Source of the DNA: CAMTWB01 sp037441775
Lineage (GTDB): Bacteria > Desulfobacterota > Syntrophia > Syntrophales > CAMTWB01
Reading direction: 5' to 3'
Assembly: GCA_037441775.1 (NCBI GenBank)
Contig: JBBIRO010000002.1
Coordinates: 1 to 6,525 of the forward strand
DNA length: 6,525 nt
Part shown: piece by piece, positions 1 through 6,175 of the stretch
Numbering within the stretch: position 1 is the first letter of the stretch
Layout of the letters: each line of letters begins with the position of its first letter
The notes under the pieces: generated by a model
Told to the model about the DNA's origin: nothing
Database searches by the model: none
The model's input: the letters and a program-made list of their open reading frames with translations, nothing else
Translations under genes and position numbers: made by a program

Positions 1-1
1 T

Positions 2-718
2 TTCAGCCCGGCCATCATCGAGGTGGCGGGTTATACTGGCCTGGATTTTTGCCGGATCGATAATGAACACGCCTGGCGCCAGGATGAGGGGGCGGAAAAT
101 GTGATCCGGGGCGCCCTTTTATCGGGGATTCTTCCCCTGCTGAGAATTGACAGGGACAATCCCTATCTAGTGCGCAAGGCCCTTGAAGCGGGGGCTGGAG
201 GCGTGATTGTGCCCCACGTCCACACTCAGGCGGAGGCAGAGGAGATCGTCCAGGCGGCCAAGTTTCCCCCCTGGGGCAAACGGGGCTATGGGGGCCTTTG
301 CCTCTCCGGGCAGTGGGGCGTCAACGGGGGAATTGAATGGATGGAATGGAGCAATGCCGAAACACTGATCATTCCCATGATTGAAGATATTTCCGCCATC
401 CCCAATATTGACGCGATTCTCGCTACGGAAGGGGTGGACGCGGTTTTCTTTGGCCCGGCTGATTTCAGTATTTCCGCAGGCGTTCCCTTGCAGACCGGAC
501 ATGAGAAGGTCATGGGCGGCCTGCGTAAAACAATCGAGGCGGCAGAGAAGTACGGAAAGTTCGTTATTTATCCCGGCGCGGGTTTCCCCCAATGGGAAAC
601 GGTTCATAAAGCAAAGGAGCTAGGGGTCAAGGCCATTGAACTGGGCCATGATGTGACGATTCTGCGCGCCGTCTGGAGTAAAACAATTCAGGCGCTGAAG
701 GACGGACGGCAACCCTAA
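2..718 (+). CDS. HpcH/HpaI-family class II pyruvate aldolase, 5'-truncated by window edge
   Basis: This is a metal-dependent aldolase of the HpcH/HpaI aldolase/citrate lyase family. Such enzymes cleave 4-hydroxy-2-oxo acids to pyruvate (or a related 2-oxoacid) and an aldehyde in the cytoplasm. The frame is open to the left edge and the family fold is already under way at base 2 (FSPAIIEVAGYTGLDF), so the true start lies outside. Numbering from the first visible residue, the NEH histidine is at 23, the arginine of LLRID at 48, the metal-ligand glutamate of PMIED at 128 and the aspartate of GPADFS at 154. These spacings match H45, R70, E149 and D175 of E. coli HpaI as I recall them, so only about 22 residues are missing. 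PPWGKRGYGG is the family's glycine-rich phosphate/carboxylate loop. The stop is 12 bases before the next gene, implying cotranscription. The substrate is unknown. Citrate-lyase beta-like members are less likely given the HpaI-type spacing. Confidence 0.9.
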   Translation, partial: FSPAIIEVAGYTGLDFCRIDNEHAWRQDEGAENVIRGALLSGILPLLRIDRDNPYLVRKALEAGAGGVIVPHVHTQAEAEEIVQAAKFPPWGKRGYGGLCLSGQWGVNGGIEWMEWSNAETLIIPMIEDISAIPNIDAILATEGVDAVFFGPADFSISAGVPLQTGHEKVMGGLRKTIEAAEKYGKFVIYPGAGFPQWETVHKAKELGVKAIELGHDVTILRAVWSKTIQALKDGRQP

Positions 719-730
719 CGAGGACATAAG

Positions 731-1789
731 ATGAAAGAGACTCAATTCGTTCCGGCATCTGCCTTGCGGGATTTTTCGCAAAAATGTTTTGAAAAGTCAG
801 GGCTTTCTCCGGAATATGCAGCCAGGACAACGGACACGCTGATCCAATCGGAACTAAGAGGCGTCGCCTCCCACGGAATTGTCCGCCTGCCCTTCTATTG
901 TCAGCGCCTGCTGGAAGGGGGCTCCAATCCGGCCCCGGATGTAAAGATTGTTGCCCAAAAGCCATCCCTGCTGCTCATCGACGGGGACAATGGTCTGGGT
1001 CAAATTGTCAGTATCAAGGCAATGGAGTTGGTGATTGCGCAGGCCAGAAGCCAGGGAGTTTGTTTTGCCGGAGTGCGCAACAGTTGCCATTTCGGCATGG
1101 CCGCCTATTACCCGATGATGGCGCTTAAGGAGGATATGATCGGTCTGGCCGGTTCCAATACGGCGCCCGTGATGGCGCCCTGGGGCGGCGGCAAGTCCGC
1201 CATCGGCAATAATCCCCTGGCCATTGCCGTTCCAACGGGGAAAGCCTATCCCCTGGTTTTGGACATCGCGATGAGCGTGGTATCGGGAGGAAAAGTCCGG
1301 CTGGAGGCCGTCAAGGGGACAAAGATTCCGCTGGGCTGGATTCTCGATGAACAGGGGAACCCTTCGGATGACCCCGCGGATATGTTTCCCAATGGAACCC
1401 TGCTGCCCCTTGGTCATAAGGGATTCGGCCTGGCCGTCATGATCGAAATTCTCTCCGGCGTCCTGACCCAATCGGCAGTCCTTAAAGAAATAAATCTCTG
1501 GTTTGACAAGACTTCCGAGCCGATAAATATCGGTCATTTCTTCATGGCCTTCGATATCGGGACCTTTCTTCCGGTCGATTCCTTTAAGTCGCGTGTTGAC
1601 CGGCTGATCGATGAACTGAAAGACTCGCCGCCGATGGCGGGTTCTTTCGGTGTCTTGATGCCGGGAGAGCCGGAATACCTAAGCGCGCAGAAAATGTTAC
1701 AGGAGGGCATCCCCGTTTCCCGGGAGGTAATTAAAACACTGGATAATTTCGCCGGGAAGGTGGGCTTGCCACTTCTATCCGGCGGCTGA
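731..1789 (+). CDS. Malate/L-lactate dehydrogenase family (Ldh_2) NAD(P)-dependent oxidoreductase
   Basis: This 352-residue protein has the usual length of the Ldh_2 family (malate, sulfolactate, ureidoglycolate and 2,3-diketogulonate dehydrogenases), which uses a fold unrelated to classical LDH/MDH. Family landmarks appear in order: SHGIVRLP at 47-54 with the proposed catalytic histidine 48, the NSCHFG motif at 117-122, the nucleotide-binding stretch SAIGNNPLAIAVPT at 156-169, LDIAMSVV at 177-184, IPLGWILDEQGNPSDDP at 199-215, LPLGHKGFGLA at 225-235, and the C-terminal NIGHFFMAFD at 266-275. The expected role is interconversion of a 2-oxoacid and a 2-hydroxyacid in the cytoplasm. The ATG follows a GAGGA ribosome-binding site at 720-724 and sits 12 bases after the aldolase stop, so the two are probably translated from one message. 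Small departures are DIAMS where DMATS is common, and LPLG-HKG, which looks one glycine shorter than the frequent LPLGGHKG. The exact substrate cannot be read from sequence. Confidence 0.93.
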   Translation: MKETQFVPASALRDFSQKCFEKSGLSPEYAARTTDTLIQSELRGVASHGIVRLPFYCQRLLEGGSNPAPDVKIVAQKPSLLLIDGDNGLGQIVSIKAMELVIAQARSQGVCFAGVRNSCHFGMAAYYPMMALKEDMIGLAGSNTAPVMAPWGGGKSAIGNNPLAIAVPTGKAYPLVLDIAMSVVSGGKVRLEAVKGTKIPLGWILDEQGNPSDDPADMFPNGTLLPLGHKGFGLAVMIEILSGVLTQSAVLKEINLWFDKTSEPINIGHFFMAFDIGTFLPVDSFKSRVDRLIDELKDSPPMAGSFGVLMPGEPEYLSAQKMLQEGIPVSREVIKTLDNFAGKVGLPLLSGG

Positions 1790-1850
1790 GGTCGGTGTCT
1801 GATTGGAAAACAGAGCGCCGCACAATTTCCGCCGTTGATTTTGGCAAATT

Positions 1851-1857
1851 AGGGAGG
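1851..1857 (+). promoter_or_regulatory. Ribosome-binding site of the Fe-ADH gene
   Basis: AGGGAGG ends four bases before the ATG at 1862. It supports that ATG over the in-frame TTG two codons downstream. No promoter is evident in the 72-base gap after the Ldh_2 gene. Confidence 0.7.
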
Positions 1858-1861
1858 GTTT

Positions 1862-3028
1862 ATGGTTTTGCTTGATCGGGTTTATGAATATGAGCTGCCG
1901 ACGCGAATCGTTTTCGGGGTCAATGCCTTGGCAAAACTGCCCTATTACGCGGATAAAATACAAGGGCACAAGCTGTTTTTGATATCCGATCCGGGGGTGG
2001 AGCAGGCGGGCATTCTGGCCAGGATCATTAAACTGTTACAAGAGACAACGAAAGCTTCCGTAGAGACATTTACCGAAATCGACCGGGAGCCGGATGTCAA
2101 AACGATAGCGTTTGCCACGCAAAAAGCCTTGGAATTCGGCGCTGATCTGGTCATCGGGGTCGGCGGCGGCAGCGCCCTGGACGCGGCCAAGGCGGTTGCC
2201 GTCATGGCAAAAAATACCGGAAAAATAGCGGACTATGTCGGCATCGATAAAATACCCAACCGGGGCCTTCCCATTGTTTGCATTCCCACGACAGCCGGCA
2301 CCGGCAGCGAAGTCACCATCTGGAGCGTCCTTTCCAACAAGGAGGATAATGTCAAGCTGGGGATCGGAAGTCCCTATCTGATGCCAACGATAGCCATTTG
2401 CGATCCGCTTCTTACGATAACCCTTCCCCCGCAATTGACTGCTGCTACCGGCTGCGACGCTTTGTCTCATGCGCTGGAATCATTTGTCAACAAGGCAACT
2501 CAACCAATCTCCGAGGCCTTTTCCCGGGAAAGCATGCGGCTGATTTCCCGGTCTCTACGCCAGGCGGTAAGCCAGGGGGATAACATCGCGGCCCGCGCGG
2601 AAATGCTTATGGCCAGCACCATTGCCGCCCTGGCTTTTAACGCCACCAGGCTAGGTGTGGCCCATGCCTTGAGTATGCCGGTGGGCGGGAGATTTAAGGT
2701 TCCTCATGGCATTGCCAATGCCATACTGCTGCCGCGGGCCATGGAGTTCAACCTTGTAGGCAACTTGGAGAAGTTCAAAGAAATTGCGGAAATTTTTGGT
2801 GAGCGGACCGAGGGACTCTCACTTAGGGAAGCGGCGCAATTATCGGTGGCCGCCATAAGAAAACTCAATGAAGACATCGGCATTCCCTCCGGGTTGGCTC
2901 AATATGGCATTGGCGAGCAGGACCTGGATGATATTGTCAACGAAGGAATGGTCAGCGGCAATGTGGCCGTTAATCCCCGAACTCCCACCCGGGAGGATTT
3001 AAAGGCCATCATGATAAAATCACTCTGA
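1862..3028 (+). CDS. Iron-containing alcohol dehydrogenase (group III, Fe-ADH)
   Basis: This 388-residue protein is a full-length member of the iron-dependent alcohol dehydrogenase family, close in layout to FucO-type lactaldehyde/propanediol oxidoreductases. It interconverts an alcohol and an aldehyde or ketone with NAD(P)H in the cytoplasm. The N-terminal dinucleotide domain contains GGGSALDAAK at 101-110 and IPTTAGTGSEVT at 141-152. The helical domain holds the metal ligands: D199 and H203 in GCDALSHALES, H268 in GVAHALSMPVGG and H282 in VPHGIANAILLP. The spacing matches D196/H200/H263/H277 of E. coli FucO as I recall it. One departure is methionine 272, where many relatives, including FucO, have a second histidine (HxxxH). 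It sits between the aldolase/Ldh_2 pair and the AOR gene, so an aldehyde made by the aldolase is a plausible substrate (inference). A maleylacetate-reductase or hydroxyacid-oxoacid transhydrogenase type activity cannot be excluded. Confidence 0.94.
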   Translation: MVLLDRVYEYELPTRIVFGVNALAKLPYYADKIQGHKLFLISDPGVEQAGILARIIKLLQETTKASVETFTEIDREPDVKTIAFATQKALEFGADLVIGVGGGSALDAAKAVAVMAKNTGKIADYVGIDKIPNRGLPIVCIPTTAGTGSEVTIWSVLSNKEDNVKLGIGSPYLMPTIAICDPLLTITLPPQLTAATGCDALSHALESFVNKATQPISEAFSRESMRLISRSLRQAVSQGDNIAARAEMLMASTIAALAFNATRLGVAHALSMPVGGRFKVPHGIANAILLPRAMEFNLVGNLEKFKEIAEIFGERTEGLSLREAAQLSVAAIRKLNEDIGIPSGLAQYGIGEQDLDDIVNEGMVSGNVAVNPRTPTREDLKAIMIKSL

Positions 3029-3073
3029 CGCTTCTGGAAAAGGCGCAATGCAAAGGCCGCCCGCCTTAGCGTC
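3027..3073 (+). promoter_or_regulatory. Bulged intercistronic stem-loop after the Fe-ADH gene
   Basis: GACGCT (3027-3032) pairs with AGCGTC (3068-3073), and AAGGCG (3040-3045) pairs with CGCCTT (3062-3067). This gives twelve perfect base pairs in two blocks, interrupted by a seven-base bulge on the left arm and closed by a 16-base loop. The structure begins inside the Fe-ADH stop codon and is followed by only TTT. It could be a weak or attenuating terminator or an mRNA-processing/stability element separating Fe-ADH from AOR expression. The short T-run and the large loop and bulge keep confidence low. Confidence 0.35.
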
Positions 3074-3111
3074 TTTGATCCGCGGAACCTAGCAGAAATC
3101 GAGGGAACAAT

Positions 3112-4956
3112 ATGGCACTGAAGGGATATTGGAATAGATTCATCCGGGTAAATTTGACGAACAATAACTGCTCCGTGGAAAGTTTTAATGAAGACTTGCT
3201 GAAATCCTATCTGGGGGGCAGCGGGCTGGGAGCAAAGCTCTTACTCGATGAAGTTGCTTTCGGGGTTGATCCTCTGGGGCCGGATAACAAGATTTTTTTC
3301 CTGACCGGACCATTATGCGGAACAACCATCCCCACCTCGGCGCGCCATGCCGCCGTTACCAAATCACCCCTTACCGGGATATTTGCCGAATCGGACATCG
3401 GCGGTTTCTGGGGTTTTGAATTAAAAAAAGCCGGATATGATGGGATCATTATTGAAGGCCAGGCCGATAAACCGGTTTTAGTCTTAATCGATGACGCAAA
3501 TATCGCAATCAGGGATGCCTCGTCATTGTGGGGCAAAGATACCTTCGCAACGGATGAGCTCGTAAAAAGGCAAATTTCCCCTGACTGTCAGGTCATGTGC
3601 ATCGGTGGCGCGGGGGAAAAACTGGTAAAATACGCCGCCGTTCTGACGGACGGCAGGGATAGCCGCGCGCTGGGGAGGTCTGGCATTGGCGCCGTGATGG
3701 GCGCCAAGAAGCTCAAGGCTGTCGTTGTGCGCGGAACCAGGCAGGTGGAGGTTTACGATAAGATCAGGTTAACCGGAGCAATCAAGGATGGCATCAAGGG
3801 CATAAAGGATACCATCATCAACATGAATAAATTCGGTACCGCAAGCGGTGTTGTACCGCATGAAAGCTACGGAAATTTTCCTCTTAAGAACTGGTCTCAA
3901 GGCCGGTGGCCGGAAGGGGCCGAAAGGATATCCGGGCAAAGGATGGCCGAAACGATCCTTACGAACAACTACAGTTGCAAGACCTGCATTATCGGCTGCG
4001 GCCGTCAGGTAAAAATTACTGCGGGTCCTTATAAAGGCGTTCACGGAGCGGGTCCGGAATACGAAACAATCGGCACCCTGGGAGGCATGTGTCTCATAGA
4101 CAACCTGGAAGCCATCGCTTACGGCAGCGAGCTCTGCAACAGGTACGGAATGGATACTATCACCACCGGTTGCGTAATTGCCTTTACCATGGAGTTGTTT
4201 GAAAACGGGATACTGACTAAGGAAGAGACGGGCGGTATTGAAGCCCGATTTGGCAATTCCCAGGCTATGATCGACTTGATTAAACTAATTGGTGAAAGAA
4301 AAGGAATCGGGCAATTGCTGGGTGAAGGCGTACGGGAGGCCGCTTTGAAAATAGGCGGCCTAGCGAAGGACTATGCCTTTCATGTCAAAGGGTTGGAAAT
4401 TCCGGCGCACGACCCCCGGGCATTTAACGGGTTGGCACTGTCTTATGCCACATCAAACCGGGGCGCCTGTCACCTGGCCGGCTTTACCCAGTCTTTCGAA
4501 CGGGTTTTTTGTGTTCCGGAATTAGGATACGACAAGCCGCATGACCGCCACCAAATCGAAGGCAAGGCCCTTTTTGTAATTAAAATGCAAAATCTCTCCG
4601 GAGTTTTCGACTCCTTGAAGCTTTGCAAGTTTATGCTCTTAGGCGGCGTCAAATTGAGCGCTATGGTGGAGTGGGTAAGGCTCGTCACCGGCTGGGAAGA
4701 CTATTCTCAGGAAGAAATGATGGCAACCGGAGAAAGAATCTTCAACATTAAAAGGCTTTTTAATATCGGCTGCGGCATCACAAGCTCTGCTGATACCCTG
4801 CCCCTGCGTTTTTTGGCTCAGAAAAGAGAAGGGCCCGGGATAACCGTAAATTTGCCCCCCCTAGGCGCCATGCTAAGTGACTACTATTTGCTCAGGGGAT
4901 GGTCCGAAGAAGGGGTTCCAATGCCGGCCAAACTGACTGAACTTGGTCTTGGTTAA
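3112..4956 (+). CDS. Aldehyde:ferredoxin oxidoreductase (tungsten/molybdenum-pterin AOR family)
   Basis: This 614-residue protein has the full length and layout of the AOR family. These cytoplasmic, oxygen-sensitive enzymes hold a bis-pterin tungsten (or molybdenum) site and one [4Fe-4S] cluster, and oxidise aldehydes to acids while reducing ferredoxin; many work in reverse. The N-terminal domain (about 1-210) includes YLGGSGLGAKLL at 33-44, TGPLCGTTIPTSAR at 65-78 and GRSGIGAVMGAKKLKA at 188-203. The cluster ligands are C289, C292 and C296 (CKTCIIGC) plus the distant C505 in DSLKLCKF, the same pattern as Pyrococcus AOR. Cofactor and active-site landmarks include GPEYETIGTLGG at 314-325, EIPAHDPR at 429-436 and YATSNRGACHLAG at 445-457. 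GAGGGA at 3101-3106 lies five bases before the ATG. No MoaD/ThiS-like or extra FeS partner gene follows in the window. The aldehyde specificity is unknown; context suggests the product of the upstream aldolase. A BamB-like benzoyl-CoA reductase role is unlikely without its partner subunits. Confidence 0.96.
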   Translation: MALKGYWNRFIRVNLTNNNCSVESFNEDLLKSYLGGSGLGAKLLLDEVAFGVDPLGPDNKIFFLTGPLCGTTIPTSARHAAVTKSPLTGIFAESDIGGFWGFELKKAGYDGIIIEGQADKPVLVLIDDANIAIRDASSLWGKDTFATDELVKRQISPDCQVMCIGGAGEKLVKYAAVLTDGRDSRALGRSGIGAVMGAKKLKAVVVRGTRQVEVYDKIRLTGAIKDGIKGIKDTIINMNKFGTASGVVPHESYGNFPLKNWSQGRWPEGAERISGQRMAETILTNNYSCKTCIIGCGRQVKITAGPYKGVHGAGPEYETIGTLGGMCLIDNLEAIAYGSELCNRYGMDTITTGCVIAFTMELFENGILTKEETGGIEARFGNSQAMIDLIKLIGERKGIGQLLGEGVREAALKIGGLAKDYAFHVKGLEIPAHDPRAFNGLALSYATSNRGACHLAGFTQSFERVFCVPELGYDKPHDRHQIEGKALFVIKMQNLSGVFDSLKLCKFMLLGGVKLSAMVEWVRLVTGWEDYSQEEMMATGERIFNIKRLFNIGCGITSSADTLPLRFLAQKREGPGITVNLPPLGAMLSDYYLLRGWSEEGVPMPAKLTELGLG

Positions 4957-5007
4957 CCGGGATAATTTAAACGCTGAGAGTAAAAAAAGGGGGTGATATT
5001 CTTAATA

Positions 5008-5034
5008 ACGATCGTAGCGCGACTTAAGTAGTGC
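5008..5034 (+). promoter_or_regulatory. Paired palindromes upstream of dctP, candidate operator
   Basis: Two perfect 8-base palindromes, ACGATCGT (5008-5015) and ACTTAAGT (5022-5029), have centres 14 bases apart. The second is the core of a longer imperfect dyad at 5017-5034, with GCGC on the left against GTGC on the right. It lies about 20 bases before the dctP ribosome-binding site, in the longest gap of the window, where a promoter and its regulator site would be expected. I could not find a convincing -35/-10 pair; the AT-rich stretch TATTTAAAAAAT follows at 5039. No regulator gene is in the window to assign it to. Confidence 0.3.
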
Positions 5035-5053
5035 GAGTATTTAAAAAATCAAT

Positions 5054-5060
5054 AAGGAGG
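5054..5060 (+). promoter_or_regulatory. Strong ribosome-binding site of dctP
   Basis: AAGGAGG is a near-perfect Shine-Dalgarno sequence seven bases before the ATG at 5068, and is the strongest in the window. It selects that ATG over the in-frame ATG at 5080, which would lose the lysines of the signal-peptide n-region. Strong translation fits a periplasmic binding protein needed in excess over its membrane partners. Confidence 0.75.
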
Positions 5061-5067
5061 CAGGACT

Positions 5068-6093
5068 ATGAAAAAAAATATGTGTGTATTGCTGCTTGTG
5101 TTCTCGATAATAATGATGGCGGCAGTATCCCTTGCTCAAACCGCCCCAAAACGAGCCCCGGTCCAACCTGTTGAGGAAATTCAGAAGATTAAAATCAGCT
5201 TGGCCTGCGGTCAGCCCGAAGGGATGATTTTAGCCGACACCGCCAAAAAGTTTAAGGAAATTGCCGAAGCCAAAAGCAAGGGCAATATCAGGGTTGACCT
5301 ATTTCTGGGCGGTGCTATGGGCAACGAAGAAGACATGATGTACGCTGTGACGGCAGGCGCAATTGAAGGCCAGTCCACCGGCGGCATTCCCATTAACGCT
5401 TACGCCCCGCCTTTTTACTTCATCGACACCCCCTTTGTGATGAAGGATTGGGATCACACCCTCGCTGTCTGGAACAGCCCGCTTGGCGACAGGATGCGCG
5501 CCAGCATGGAAGCGGCGGGCAATACCACCCTAATCGGCCCCATTTACCGCGGCCAGCGTCATTTTACGTCGAAAAAACCGGTGGTTACTCCCAAAGATTT
5601 AAAGGGTATCAAGTTGCGCATGCCGGTACTGCCGACCTGGATCTCCGTGTGGACGGAAATTGGCGCTTCCTGTGTGCCGATTCCCATCGGGGAGCTTTAC
5701 GCTGCCCTGGCGACCGGTGTCGCCGACGCCTCTGAAGGTGACCTCACTCAGATTCAAGGATTTAAACTCAATGAAGTCCAGTCCCACCTCTCTCTTACCG
5801 GCCACCTCTTCAGCATGGGGTTTTTGGGCTTTAATACCAAATGGTTGCGCGGCCTGAACGCAGAAACCAGAAAAGTGGTCATGGAAGCAGCCAACGATGC
5901 GGTCGCCTGGGGCTCGAAAACCATGCAGGGCAAAGAAGAACAGGTAATAAAAGACCTGGAAAAGGCAGGGATGAAAGTCGTCCAGTCGGATAAGGAAGCC
6001 TTTGTGAAGGCGGGAACGCCAGCGATGGAAAGGCTGTTTAAGACCCAGTTCAGAGTTACAACGCTGAAAGAAGTAATGTCTTATGCCAAATAG
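5068..6093 (+). CDS. dctP: TRAP transporter periplasmic solute-binding protein (DctP family)
   Basis: This is the extracytoplasmic receptor of a tripartite ATP-independent periplasmic (TRAP) transporter, which captures an organic acid and delivers it to the DctQM sodium- or proton-driven permease. Residues 1-23 form a Sec signal peptide: KKN, then a hydrophobic core, with probable cleavage after SLA. The 341-residue length is normal. Family features are FLGGAMGNEEDMMYAVTAGAIEG at 79-101, RGQRHF at 161-166, and the signature block from 173 to 225 containing TPKDLKGIKLRMP with arginine 184, the position that usually binds the substrate carboxylate. This is followed by GASCVPIPIGELYAALATGVADASE. 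The segment after it (GDLTQIQ) lacks the EN/ENP often seen there, which may reflect ligand specificity. A 111-base leader with a dyad and a strong ribosome-binding site precedes it, and a stable stem-loop follows. Neighbouring enzymes suggest a hydroxy-, oxo- or sugar-acid ligand; the ligand itself cannot be read out. Confidence 0.94.
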   Translation: MKKNMCVLLLVFSIIMMAAVSLAQTAPKRAPVQPVEEIQKIKISLACGQPEGMILADTAKKFKEIAEAKSKGNIRVDLFLGGAMGNEEDMMYAVTAGAIEGQSTGGIPINAYAPPFYFIDTPFVMKDWDHTLAVWNSPLGDRMRASMEAAGNTTLIGPIYRGQRHFTSKKPVVTPKDLKGIKLRMPVLPTWISVWTEIGASCVPIPIGELYAALATGVADASEGDLTQIQGFKLNEVQSHLSLTGHLFSMGFLGFNTKWLRGLNAETRKVVMEAANDAVAWGSKTMQGKEEQVIKDLEKAGMKVVQSDKEAFVKAGTPAMERLFKTQFRVTTLKEVMSYAK

Positions 6094-6102
6094 GCTCTAA
6101 GT

Positions 6103-6133
6103 AGCGGGCCGCCGCGATAGGCGGTGGCCCGCT
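6103..6133 (+). promoter_or_regulatory. GC-rich stem-loop between dctP and dctQ
   Basis: AGCGGGCCGCCGC (6103-6115) pairs with GCGGTGGCCCGCT (6121-6133) across all 13 positions, with a single G-U wobble and a five-base loop (GATAG). It starts ten bases after the dctP stop and ends 42 bases before the dctQ start. No T-tract follows directly; the nearest is ATTTTT at about 6151. It is therefore more likely a 3'-end stabiliser or partial attenuator, keeping dctP mRNA more abundant than dctQM mRNA, than a full terminator. The fold would be symmetrical on the other strand, but no gene there needs it. Confidence 0.65.
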
Positions 6134-6175
6134 TGCTAAAGAAAGTTATTATTTTTGGTGGAAAGGCTTTGTTTC

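Noticed and set aside
23..25. GTG at 23 as the start codon of the aldolase
   Set aside because: The frame is open back to base 2, and the residues before it (FSPAIIE) match the conserved family region preceding GYTGLDF. The codon is an internal valine of a gene cut by the window edge.
167..607. A 146-codon open frame on the minus strand
   Set aside because: It is antisense to the catalytic core of the aldolase, whose motifs are unambiguous, and has no recognisable domain.
1306..1440. Possible internal deletion or frameshift in the Ldh_2 gene near LPLG-HKG
   Set aside because: The total length is normal, the frame is intact and downstream motifs are conserved. At most one residue differs from the common form.
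854..1537. A 227-codon open frame on the minus strand
   Set aside because: It lies wholly inside the well-supported Ldh_2 gene, has no family motifs and a low-complexity, His/Gly-rich composition typical of an antisense shadow.
1822..1850. Possible hairpin (AATTT/AAATT with GCC/GGC) before the Fe-ADH ribosome-binding site
   Set aside because: The stem is only five plus three base pairs with a two-base bulge and a large AT-rich loop, which is within chance expectation.
2036..2470. A 144-codon open frame on the minus strand
   Set aside because: It is antisense to the NAD-binding and metal-binding regions of the Fe-ADH and shows no recognisable protein features.
4951..4958. GGTTAACC palindrome at the AOR stop codon
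   Set aside because: A single 8-base palindrome with no loop, extension or T-run; it is too short to call a terminator or operator.
4979..5045. A sigma-70 promoter for dctP
   Set aside because: AT-rich hexamers such as TATTTA are present, but no -35-like element sits at the right spacing, so I did not annotate a promoter.
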